Part shown: positions 6,535-12,997 of the stretch, piece by piece
How positions within the stretch are numbered: the stretch's first letter is position 1
Layout: each line of letters begins with the position of its first letter
NCBI GenBank assembly: GCA_003155465.1
Contig: PMCR01000114.1
Span: 8,098-24,272 of the forward strand
Direction of reading: 5' to 3'
Source: Myxococcales bacterium
GTDB taxonomy: Bacteria; Myxococcota; Polyangia; Fen-1088
Length of the DNA: 16,175 nt
Program-made: the position numbers and the translations under genes
Notes under the pieces: model-generated
Database searches by the model: none
What the model saw: the letters and a program-made list of their open reading frames with translations, nothing else
What the model was told of the DNA's origin: nothing

Positions 6535-8690
6535 GCAGCCGAGCCAGGGCGATGGACAGCCCTGCGGCCGCGGCTTGGCCGGCCTGCAGGCTGGGCGACG
6601 CGCTGGTGGCCATCGCCGAGCGTCTCTTCCCCCAGCGACGGGCGCCCCACCTGCACGATCCGCCGGCCGACATCGCGGACAGCAGCGCGCTCGCGGGTTT
6701 CGTGGAGGATGCCGCCTATCAAGTTGGGCTGGAAGTCGAGGCGGTGGACGCACGCGTGGCGACCGTGCGTGAGCTTCTGGCCGAGGGTGGACCTGTGCTG
6801 GTCGCCCATTCGGGACCGGCTTCGGGAGCGTCGCAGTTCTTGGTCCTGCTGGCCTGCGACCGGCGCTACCGCGTGGCCGAGGTTCTGGGGGGCGACCGGC
6901 GCGTGCATCGTCTTGCCGCGGCCGAGATAGACGCCTGGCTGGACGATGCGAAGCGCGGCCCGGCCGGAGAGGCGTTTGCTCGCTTCTGTGGGGGGCTGGG
7001 CCTCTCGCCTCGCGGTCAAGAAGAGACGCGACGGATCTTGGGCGGTGCGGTCGGGCCTGGCCGGGCGACGGTGGGCTGGGCGCTCTCCCCGGCTGCCGGC
7101 AGCTTTGTCGAACGCTTCCAGCAATCGGGTGCCGTCCGCGTGCTGGGCACCGCACTGGTTTCCTATCTGCTCGCCTTTGCTCTGATGGTGGGCTCGTGGT
7201 GGCTGCTCGGGGCCGCGGCCCTGCAGGGCCATCTGGAACAGGGCTGGCTTAGGGCATGGGCCATGTTGCTGCTGACCTTTGTGCTGTGTCGCTGGAACGG
7301 GGTGTGGGCGACCGGTCGTCTGGCCGTGCACGTAGGCGGATTGGTGCGCGAGCGGCTCCTGGAAGGCATCCTGCGTCTGCCGGCTGACGAGGTGCGGGTC
7401 AAGGGGGTTGGGCACCTGCTTGGCACGGTGCTGGAGGCTGATGCCCTGGATGCTTTCGCGCGCACAGGCGGGCCTGCGTTGTTTGCCGACGTGTTCCAGT
7501 TCTTGTTTGGCACTGTGGTGTTGGTGTTGGGTGCGGCGCCCATCCTCCACCTCGCCCTGCTGGCTTGCTGGCTGGTGCTGGCCGCTGGACTCGTGCGCCG
7601 TCTTTATCGGCGGCTGCTTGACTGGGCCGACGCGCGCCTGGCACTCACCGACGAACTGGTGGAAACCATGGTGGGCTATAGAACTTTGGTGGCGCAACAG
7701 CCGGCGGCGCGGCAACAGGAGGGCGAGGACCGTGGCCTGGCCGTCTACGGCCGCAAGCAGGCCGCCCTCGACAGCGAGATGGCGCGGCTGTCGGTGCTCT
7801 TGCCCCGAGGCTGGCTGGTGCTCGGCGTGGCGGCGCTCGCCCCGGGGTTTGCCACCGGCGTGGCGCAGAGCTCGGCGCTGGCTGTGAGCCTGGGCGGCGT
7901 GCTCTTGGTCTACTTGGCCTTTCGCCGCGTGGCCCTGGAAACCGGGCCAGGTCTGGCAGCGGCCTTTCTGGGCTGGAGACGCACGCGGCCCCTGTTCGAG
8001 GCGGCGTCTCCAACCCATGAAGGGGCGGAGACTGTCGCGGTGCTGCCCACCGAAGTAGACGAGGCGAGTGCAGGCAGGCGAGGGCTGCTGGTGGGTCGCG
8101 ACGTCAGCTTCAGCTACCCGGGCCGCCTCGATCCGGTGCTGCGAGGATGCAATATCGAGATCCGACGCCGGGAGCGGATTCTCCTCGAAGGACCATCGGG
8201 CTCGGGCAAGTCGACCTTGGGCGCGCTTCTGTGCGGGCTGCGCCAGCCTTCGGGCGGCCTGTTGCTGCTGGGCGGATTCGACCACCACAGCCTGCGGCCC
8301 GAGCGTTGGCGCCAGCGCGCTGCCGGTGTGCCGCAGAGCCACGAGAATCACATCTTGTCTGCACCGCTGCTTTTCAACATCGCCATGTCCCGGCGCTGGC
8401 CGCCGCGCCCGGAAGACGAGGATGAGATCGAGGCGATCTGTCGCGAGCTGGGACTGTCGGACCTGATTGCGCGCATGCCGGGGGGGCTGCAACAAATGGT
8501 GGGGGACAGCGGCTGGCAGCTTTCGCATGGCGAGCGCAGCCGGGTGTGCGTGGCGCGGGCTCTTCTGCAGCAGGCAGATTTGCGCGTGCTCGATGAGAGC
8601 TTTGCCGCCCTTGATCCCGAGACCATGGACCAGGTGCTCAAGTGCGTGGTGAGCCGCTCGGAGACGCTGGTGGTGGTTTCGCACGCGTAG
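6531..8690 (+). CDS. Second ABC exporter half with a degenerate C39-like N-terminal domain
   Basis: The product is 719 aa from GTG 6531, overlapping the previous stop by 4 nt. Residues about 15-140 follow the C39 layout of its partner: LVAHSGPASGASQFLVLLAC (90-109) aligns with ALVVVRLPSGLTHFVVVWRV there. Gln102 replaces the catalytic His, Leu119 or a neighbour replaces the Asp, and there is no DCG cysteine motif, so it should be inactive and may act as a docking domain. Membrane helices lie at about 205-260, 315-355 and 420-465. The NBD has Walker A GPSGSGKST (554-562), Q-loop Gln602, an altered signature LSHGE (664-668), Walker B with LDES (catalytic Glu689) and H-loop His718. The protein ends one residue after that histidine. 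I recall related ABC halves with LSHGER and DESFAALDPE motifs that also end here, so this looks like a family trait. It most likely pairs with the preceding ABC protein. Confidence 0.83.
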   Translation: MSSRARAMDSPAAAAWPACRLGDALVAIAERLFPQRRAPHLHDPPADIADSSALAGFVEDAAYQVGLEVEAVDARVATVRELLAEGGPVLVAHSGPASGASQFLVLLACDRRYRVAEVLGGDRRVHRLAAAEIDAWLDDAKRGPAGEAFARFCGGLGLSPRGQEETRRILGGAVGPGRATVGWALSPAAGSFVERFQQSGAVRVLGTALVSYLLAFALMVGSWWLLGAAALQGHLEQGWLRAWAMLLLTFVLCRWNGVWATGRLAVHVGGLVRERLLEGILRLPADEVRVKGVGHLLGTVLEADALDAFARTGGPALFADVFQFLFGTVVLVLGAAPILHLALLACWLVLAAGLVRRLYRRLLDWADARLALTDELVETMVGYRTLVAQQPAARQQEGEDRGLAVYGRKQAALDSEMARLSVLLPRGWLVLGVAALAPGFATGVAQSSALAVSLGGVLLVYLAFRRVALETGPGLAAAFLGWRRTRPLFEAASPTHEGAETVAVLPTEVDEASAGRRGLLVGRDVSFSYPGRLDPVLRGCNIEIRRRERILLEGPSGSGKSTLGALLCGLRQPSGGLLLLGGFDHHSLRPERWRQRAAGVPQSHENHILSAPLLFNIAMSRRWPPRPEDEDEIEAICRELGLSDLIARMPGGLQQMVGDSGWQLSHGERSRVCVARALLQQADLRVLDESFAALDPETMDQVLKCVVSRSETLVVVSHA

Positions 8691-8771
8691 AGGATTGGCA
8701 AGCGATAGACGGCCTTTCCTATGGTCGTCATGGAAGGTACACTGTTGTTGTATTCGGGCCGCGCATAGCGC

Positions 8772-8777
8772 AAGGAG
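8772..8777 (+). promoter_or_regulatory. Ribosome binding site of the metalloprotease lipoprotein gene
   Basis: AAGGAG stands 6 nt before ATG 8784. The 93-nt gap from the exporter stop also contains TTGGCA (8695-8700) and TATGGT (8720-8725), but their 19-nt spacing makes a promoter doubtful, so read-through from the exporter operon is possible. Confidence 0.65.
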
Positions 8778-8783
8778 CTACTC

Positions 8784-10832
8784 ATGACCTCACGGTGCGG
8801 CGGAAGAATCGCTTTGGTTTTGCTCGTCGTCGCGTCGATGGGTATTGCTTCCTGCAGCAGCAAATCGGAGTCCTCGACCAAGCTGAACCCGGCCGACGCT
8901 GGCAAAGCCGCCGACGCCAGAGTGAAACCTGCGCCCGACGGTGCCGCTGCAGGGGCCGGGGGCAAAGCCTCTTCAGGCACGACCGGCGGGAGCGCGGGTT
9001 CAGGCGGCAGTGGCGGCGCGGTCACGGTCTCTGGCGGCGTCTCGGGCAGCGCGGGCTCCGGGGGACGGGGCGGCGCGGGCGCTGGTGGAACGAGCAGCGT
9101 GACCTCGGCTTCTGGCGGTTCGGGCCGCGGAACCTCGGGCTCGGGCGGTTCAGGCGGTGGAACGTCGAACTCGGGTGGTTCAAGCGGTGGCAACTCGAGC
9201 TCGGGTGGTTCAGGTGGTGGAACGTCGGGATCGGGTGGGGCGACTTCGCCGACCGGCGGCAGCAGCGGCGCGGACGCCGCTGTGCGCGACGGCGCATCCA
9301 CGACGCCGGACGGCGCATCCACGACGCCGGACGGCGCGGCCAGGCGCGATGGCGACGGCAGGGATGCGGGGGCTGGAAGAGCCGGTGCGGACGCCAGTGG
9401 GGGCACGGGCGGTTCTGGCGGCTCGACCGTCAGCGGCACTGGAAGCGATGGCTGCACCGACAGCCAGGCCGCCAACCTGACCCTGCAGCAGATCGCCGTG
9501 TATCAGTCGGTCAAGATTCCGACAATGACCGACGGGTCCGAAGTAGCGTCGGCGTCGCGCAAGAATGCGGTGGTGGAGGGTCGGGACACCACGTTCCGTG
9601 TCTTCGTGACTGTGGACAGCGGGTGGACAGCGCGCGAGCTGTCCGCTCGGCTGACGCTGACTCCGTCAGGAGGGCAGGGGACGCAGTACTACACCAGGAA
9701 GACGGTCAGCGCCTCGTCGACTGACGTCAGCCTGACGACGACCTTCCAGATCCAAGTTCCGGCCAGCGCCATGACAGACTCGTTGCGCTACTCGGTCGAG
9801 GTGGTGGAGTGTGGCTCGCAGCCCGGTGCCGCGGGTACGGCACGCTTTCCTGCCAGCGACGACGCCGACCTAGGGGTCAAGACGACCGGCGGTCTGAAGA
9901 TCACGATAGTCCCGTTCCAGGTTGGCACCTTGCTGCCCGACACCTCGCAGGCCACGCTCGATCTCTATGCCAGCCAGATGATGGCGATGTATCCGATCAA
10001 TGCCATCACGTTCACGGTCAGCGATCCGATTGCCGTGAGCTCGCCGGTGGACTGGACCTCGATGCTGGATCAGGTGCGGGCCAAGCGAACCAAGGACGCG
10101 CCCTCCGCGGACACCTACTATTTCGGCTTGGTCAAGCCGGCCGCCTCGCTGCGCGTCTACTGTCTGTCAACTTGTACGGCGGGAATCGGCTTCGTCGTAA
10201 CCAACGCCAACCAGGGGTCGGGCCGGGCTGCGGTGGGGCTCGGGTTCGCCGACAGTGAGTCGGCCCTGACCATGGCGCACGAAGTGGGGCATAACCATGG
10301 GCGCATGCACGCGCCCTGCGCGCCCAAGGGTCTGACGATGACTGGAGTCGACTCCAAGTACCCCTATTCCGGCGGAGTGCTTGGAGCCTGGGGTTGGGAC
10401 GGCCGCTCTCAGATTCTTTTCGATCCAGCCAAGGCCACTGACATCATGGGCTACTGCTCCACCCAGTGGATGAGCGACTACACCTACGCGGGTATCACGA
10501 CCAGGGTGGCGGCGGTCAATGGCGGTTCGGCGCATCTCATGCTTCCAGAGACCAGCTCGAAATGGCGTGTGTTGCTTCTTGACGCCAGAGGGCCGCGCTG
10601 GGGAGTCCCAATTGAGGACGAGGTCGCCGCGGAGGGCGAGCCCGAGACGGCGACCATCTATGACAACACCGGTGGCGTCTTGACCCAGGTGGTCGTGTAT
10701 CGAACCGAGATTGGGGATATTCCCGCGAGCATGGTCTGGGTGCCCGAGCCCAAGCCAGACTGGTACGCAGTTGAGGTGACGGGAGCGGTTCCGCATCCCT
10801 TCGCCGCGCCAGTGACCGTGCCCAGGCCGTAG
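8784..10832 (+). CDS. Lipoprotein zinc metalloprotease (metzincin) with a repetitive Gly/Ser linker
   Basis: The product is 682 aa. Residues 1-24 form a lipoprotein signal peptide with the lipobox IASC (Cys24), so it is exported and lipid-anchored. Residues about 25-225 are a disordered Gly/Ser/Ala linker with tandem repeats. Residues about 230-360 are a beta-rich domain (FRVFVTVDSGW and similar strands). The catalytic domain carries HEVGHNHGRMH at 499-509, which is HExxHxxGxxH with His499, Glu500, His503 and His509. A Met-turn candidate DIMGYC follows at 553-558, 44 residues after the third His, as expected for a metzincin. The arrangement recalls StcE/M66-like proteases, though I cannot assign the family firmly. 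A short C-terminal domain follows. The gene is on the same strand as the exporter operon 93 nt upstream. With a Sec-type lipoprotein signal it is unlikely to be the C39 substrate, but it might process exported cargo or digest external protein. Confidence 0.82.
   Translation: MTSRCGGRIALVLLVVASMGIASCSSKSESSTKLNPADAGKAADARVKPAPDGAAAGAGGKASSGTTGGSAGSGGSGGAVTVSGGVSGSAGSGGRGGAGAGGTSSVTSASGGSGRGTSGSGGSGGGTSNSGGSSGGNSSSGGSGGGTSGSGGATSPTGGSSGADAAVRDGASTTPDGASTTPDGAARRDGDGRDAGAGRAGADASGGTGGSGGSTVSGTGSDGCTDSQAANLTLQQIAVYQSVKIPTMTDGSEVASASRKNAVVEGRDTTFRVFVTVDSGWTARELSARLTLTPSGGQGTQYYTRKTVSASSTDVSLTTTFQIQVPASAMTDSLRYSVEVVECGSQPGAAGTARFPASDDADLGVKTTGGLKITIVPFQVGTLLPDTSQATLDLYASQMMAMYPINAITFTVSDPIAVSSPVDWTSMLDQVRAKRTKDAPSADTYYFGLVKPAASLRVYCLSTCTAGIGFVVTNANQGSGRAAVGLGFADSESALTMAHEVGHNHGRMHAPCAPKGLTMTGVDSKYPYSGGVLGAWGWDGRSQILFDPAKATDIMGYCSTQWMSDYTYAGITTRVAAVNGGSAHLMLPETSSKWRVLLLDARGPRWGVPIEDEVAAEGEPETATIYDNTGGVLTQVVVYRTEIGDIPASMVWVPEPKPDWYAVEVTGAVPHPFAAPVTVPRP
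9117..9236 (+). repeat. Four tandem 30-nt repeats encoding Gly/Ser decapeptides
   Basis: Units start at 9117, 9147, 9177 and 9207 and encode GSGRGTSGSG, GSGGGTSNSG, GSSGGNSSSG and GSGGGTSGSG. All copies keep the frame, and differences are mostly third-position or conservative. The array lies in the lipoprotein linker and probably varies in copy number by slippage. Confidence 0.85.
9288..9329 (+). repeat. Exact 21-nt direct duplication encoding DGASTTP twice
   Basis: Bases 9288-9308 and 9309-9329 are identical, and a third partial copy begins at 9330. Being in frame and perfect, it looks like a recent duplication within the linker. Confidence 0.9.
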
Positions 10833-10849
10833 TCTGCGTGGCCTCCCTT

Positions 10850-10875
10850 CTCCCCTCTGCGTCCTCAGCGGGGAG
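10850..10875. terminator. Possible hairpin between convergent genes
   Basis: CTCCCC (10850-10855) and GGGGAG (10870-10875) can pair around a 14-nt loop in the 67-nt space between the convergent protease and aldolase genes. There is no T-run on either strand. It may act in both directions, but support is weak. Confidence 0.3.
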
Positions 10876-10899
10876 CGGATGCCAATCTGAATCACCTCA

Positions 10900-11559
10900 C
10901 TACTCTGCGCGCGCCTGCTGGACGATCTCCACGAAGAGCCGCGCGCGCTCGGTGACCACATCGTCCCGTCCTTGGCGCAACGCCTTGACATCCACCAGGT
11001 CGCCGCCGATGCCCAGGGCCTCGGCCCCTGCCTTAATGAAGGCCGCAGCGGTTTCCAGCGAAACCCCGCCGGTCGGGACGATCTTGATATGCGGCAACGG
11101 TGCCTTCAAAGCCTTGATGTAGCTCGCCCCACCCACGGCACCCGCCGGGAACACCTTGACGAAATCGGCGCCCGCCGTCCAGGCGGTCACCACCTCGGTC
11201 GGGGTCAGCGCGCCCGGCATCACCGCGATGCCATGCTGTCCACAGAAGGCGATGGTTTCGAGGTTGAGCGAGGGGCTGACGATGAACTGGGCACCCGCAT
11301 CGATACAGGCCTGCGCGGTTTGCGGATCCAATACCGTCCCCGCGCCGATGATGACCTCGGGATCGATCTCGGCGCTCAGTTCTTTGATCACGCCTACGGC
11401 ACCGGGAACCGTCATCGTGATCTCGAGGACCGAGATCCCGCCCTTGAGGATGGCGGCAACCGCCCGGCGGGCCATGTCGGTGGATTCGGCCCGGACCACG
11501 GGGATGATGCCGATCGATGTGAGTCGGCTGATGACTTCTGCCTTGTCGCGTGACTTCAT
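10900..11559 (-). CDS. eda: 2-dehydro-3-deoxy-phosphogluconate (KDPG/KHG) aldolase
   Basis: The product is 219 aa, the normal size for this small class I aldolase. It has the TIM-barrel motifs of the family: IPVVRAES at 19-26, LEITMT with Glu46 at 45-50, GAGTVLDP at 72-79, SPSLN at 95-99, and ADFVKVFPA with the Schiff-base lysine Lys135 at 131-139, then VPTGGV at 161-166. The enzyme splits 2-keto-3-deoxy-6-phosphogluconate into pyruvate and glyceraldehyde-3-phosphate in the cytosol. It starts 19 nt after the kinase gene on the same strand, with a strong GGGAGGA site (minus strand, 11573-11567), so the two genes form one operon that takes KDG to central metabolism. The Entner-Doudoroff dehydratase is not in the window. 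Confidence 0.93.
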   Translation of the reverse strand: MKSRDKAEVISRLTSIGIIPVVRAESTDMARRAVAAILKGGISVLEITMTVPGAVGVIKELSAEIDPEVIIGAGTVLDPQTAQACIDAGAQFIVSPSLNLETIAFCGQHGIAVMPGALTPTEVVTAWTAGADFVKVFPAGAVGGASYIKALKAPLPHIKIVPTGGVSLETAAAFIKAGAEALGIGGDLVDVKALRQGRDDVVTERARLFVEIVQQARAE

Positions 11560-11566
11560 GATGATT

Positions 11567-11573
11567 TCCTCCC
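11567..11573 (-). promoter_or_regulatory. Ribosome binding site of the aldolase gene
   Basis: GGGAGGA on the minus strand lies 7 nt before ATG 11559, in the 19-nt gap after the kinase stop. Confidence 0.75.
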
Positions 11574-11578
11574 AGTTG

Positions 11579-12679
11579 CTAGCGGGCCACGCGCGCGCTG
11601 GCGCCCTTCATGACTTTCTCGACTTCTGCCAAGCTCGCCATGGTGGTGTCGCCCGGCGTGGTCATGGCCAAGGCTCCGTGAGCGGCCCCGCATTCCACGG
11701 CCCACTGCGGGGATCGGCCGGCGAGAAACCCGTAGATCAACCCGGACGCGAACGAGTCACCGCCGCCGACCCGATCGTAGATTTCCAGGTTGTTGCGTAC
11801 CGTGGCGGAATAGAGCTGCCCGCCGCAGTAGCAGACCGCGCCCCAGTCGTTGCACGTCGCGCTTCTGGCGTTGCGCAGGGTTGTGGCCACCAGCTTCAGA
11901 TGGGGGTACGCCGCGACCACGCGCTCGATCATGCGGCGGTAGCTTTCGGGGTCCAGTTGCGACAGGTTTTCGTCCACGCCTTCCACCTCGAAGCCGAGTG
12001 CCGCGGTGAAATCCTCTTCATTGCCAAACAGCACGTCAACCTGGGACACCACCTCGCGGTTCACCTCGACGGCACGCTTGCGGCCGCCGATGGCCTTCCA
12101 CAGCGACTCACGGTAGTTGAGGTCGTAGGACGAGACGGTTCCGTTTTCGCGTGCGGCCTGCAGGGCTTCTTTGGCTACCAGAGGTGTGTTTTCCGACAAA
12201 GCACAGAAGATCCCGCCGGTGTGAAACCAGCGTGCGCCTTCGCCGCGGAAAATACCCTTCCAGTCGATGTCGCCGGGTTTGAGCTGCGACACGGCGGTAT
12301 GGCCGCGGTCTGAACAGCCGACCGGCGCGCGCAGCCCAAAGCCGCGCTCGGTGAAGTTCAGGCCGTTGCGAACCGCACGTCCGACGCCATCATAGGCAAC
12401 CCACTTGACGTGCGACTGGTCGACCCCGCCCTGATAGATGAGATCTTGCACGAGCCGGCCGACCGGATTGTCGGCGAGGGCGGTGACCACCGCGGTCTTC
12501 TGGGCAAAACAACGATGCAGCCCGCGCGCGACGTTGTACTCGCCGCCGCCTTCCCACACCTTGAACGAGCGCGTGGTCGCGACACGGCAATCTCCGGGAT
12601 CCAGGCGCAACATGATTTCGCCCAGGCTGACGAGGTCCCACTTCGCGCTTCCTTCGGGCTTGGTCTTGAGTGCTTCCAT
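11579..12679 (-). CDS. kdgK: 2-keto-3-deoxygluconate kinase-like PfkB-family sugar kinase
   Basis: The product is 366 aa from ATG 12679. The frame stays open upstream to 12913, but that extension lacks PfkB sequence and runs through the hairpin leader. GGTGA lies 8 nt before the chosen ATG. PfkB features: SLGEIMLRLDPGD at 18-30, GGGEYNVARGL at 44-54, FGNEEDF at 218-224, and the C-terminal signature DRVGGGDSFASGL at 302-314 with catalytic Asp308. The neighbouring KDPG aldolase makes KDG the most likely substrate: KDG + ATP gives KDPG, which the aldolase splits. KDG arises from pectin, alginate or other uronates and from nonphosphorylated sugar acids. At 366 aa it is longer than typical KdgK proteins of about 310 aa. 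Another sugar kinase of the same family is the alternative. Confidence 0.87.
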   Translation of the reverse strand: MEALKTKPEGSAKWDLVSLGEIMLRLDPGDCRVATTRSFKVWEGGGEYNVARGLHRCFAQKTAVVTALADNPVGRLVQDLIYQGGVDQSHVKWVAYDGVGRAVRNGLNFTERGFGLRAPVGCSDRGHTAVSQLKPGDIDWKGIFRGEGARWFHTGGIFCALSENTPLVAKEALQAARENGTVSSYDLNYRESLWKAIGGRKRAVEVNREVVSQVDVLFGNEEDFTAALGFEVEGVDENLSQLDPESYRRMIERVVAAYPHLKLVATTLRNARSATCNDWGAVCYCGGQLYSATVRNNLEIYDRVGGGDSFASGLIYGFLAGRSPQWAVECGAAHGALAMTTPGDTTMASLAEVEKVMKGASARVAR

Positions 12680-12715
12680 GTGTATATCACCGACTAGTCG
12701 ACTCGCGTGGGGAAC

Positions 12716-12734
12716 CCGCCGGCTTTGCCGGCGG
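12716..12734. promoter_or_regulatory. Perfect 8-bp hairpin in the kdgK leader
   Basis: CCGCCGGC and GCCGGCGG pair around a TTT loop (AAA on the minus strand), 37 nt upstream of the kinase ATG. The position suggests a structured 5' leader of the kinase-aldolase transcript or an operator, not a terminator of a visible gene. Confidence 0.45.
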
Positions 12735-12755
12735 TGCACCATCGCGGGAGGGTTT

Positions 12756-12776
12756 GGGAACCGTTTGAGGGTTCCC
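12756..12776. promoter_or_regulatory. Second inverted repeat in the kdgK upstream region
   Basis: GGGAACC (12756-12762) and GGTTCCC (12770-12776) form a 7-bp stem with a 7-nt loop. A further GGAACCC at 12711-12717 can pair with GGGTTCC at 12769-12775, so alternative structures are possible. No promoter could be placed with confidence. Confidence 0.4.
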
Positions 12777-12883
12777 GTGTAAATTGGTCCGCCAGCGTAC
12801 AGGAGATGGAGCACGCGATCAAATGCACGCGGTCGCCAAAGGTGGTCCGGCCCCACGCTCGCGCTATAGTCGGAAGCGAGCCC

Positions 12884-12997
12884 ATGACCAAGCCCGCCAG
12901 CCTTTCGCCGCACGCGCCACCGACCGAGGCGGAACGGCTGCGTCTGGCGGGCAAGATCCTCGGGGGCATTCCCCAGGCCTTGCGATGGAACGGGTGA
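12884..12997 (+). CDS. Small ORF (37 aa) upstream of the methyltransferase gene
   Basis: ATG 12884 to TGA 12995-12997 encodes a 37-residue peptide with a PTEAERLRLAGKILGGIP segment that looks like a short amphipathic helix. Codons are rich in G/C at the third position, like genuine genes here. The stop overlaps the next start (GTGA at 12994-12997, or the ATG at 12985), which suggests translational coupling. A TATAGT at 12865-12870 could be a -10 element, and the ribosome site is weak (GGAAG at 12872-12876). I do not recognise the peptide. It may be a small protein, a leader ORF controlling the methyltransferase, or chance. Confidence 0.4.
   Translation: MTKPASLSPHAPPTEAERLRLAGKILGGIPQALRWNG

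Noticed and set aside
6141..8684. Large minus-strand open frame (847 codons) opposite the ABC genes
   Set aside because: High-GC coding DNA often leaves the antisense frame open. The plus-strand frame has full ABC motifs, whereas this one is rich in His/Gln/Arg with no recognisable motif.
2636..8690. Naming the operon an NHLM/NHLP bacteriocin system
   Set aside because: The three-gene layout fits, but the long linker, the degenerate C39 domain in the second ABC and the lack of an NHLP-type precursor do not justify that label.
8691..8783. Possible continuation of the second ABC protein in another frame after its TAG
   Set aside because: The +2 frame stays open but shows no D-loop/C-terminal NBD pattern, and related ABC halves that I recall also end at the H-loop.
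9085..9338. CRISPR-like repeat array
   Set aside because: The repeats are in-frame Gly/Ser codons without unique spacers.
8348..9475. Minus-strand Pro-rich open frame opposite the Gly/Ser linker
   Set aside because: It is the complement of the Gly/Ser repeat codons and lacks any independent evidence such as a ribosome site or domain.
11156..12313. Plus-strand open frame opposite kdgK and eda
   Set aside because: It is antisense to two well-supported enzymes and has no recognisable domain.
12784..12984. Upstream extension of the methyltransferase frame
   Set aside because: The sequence is unlike protein, and the motif I domain begins well after 12985.
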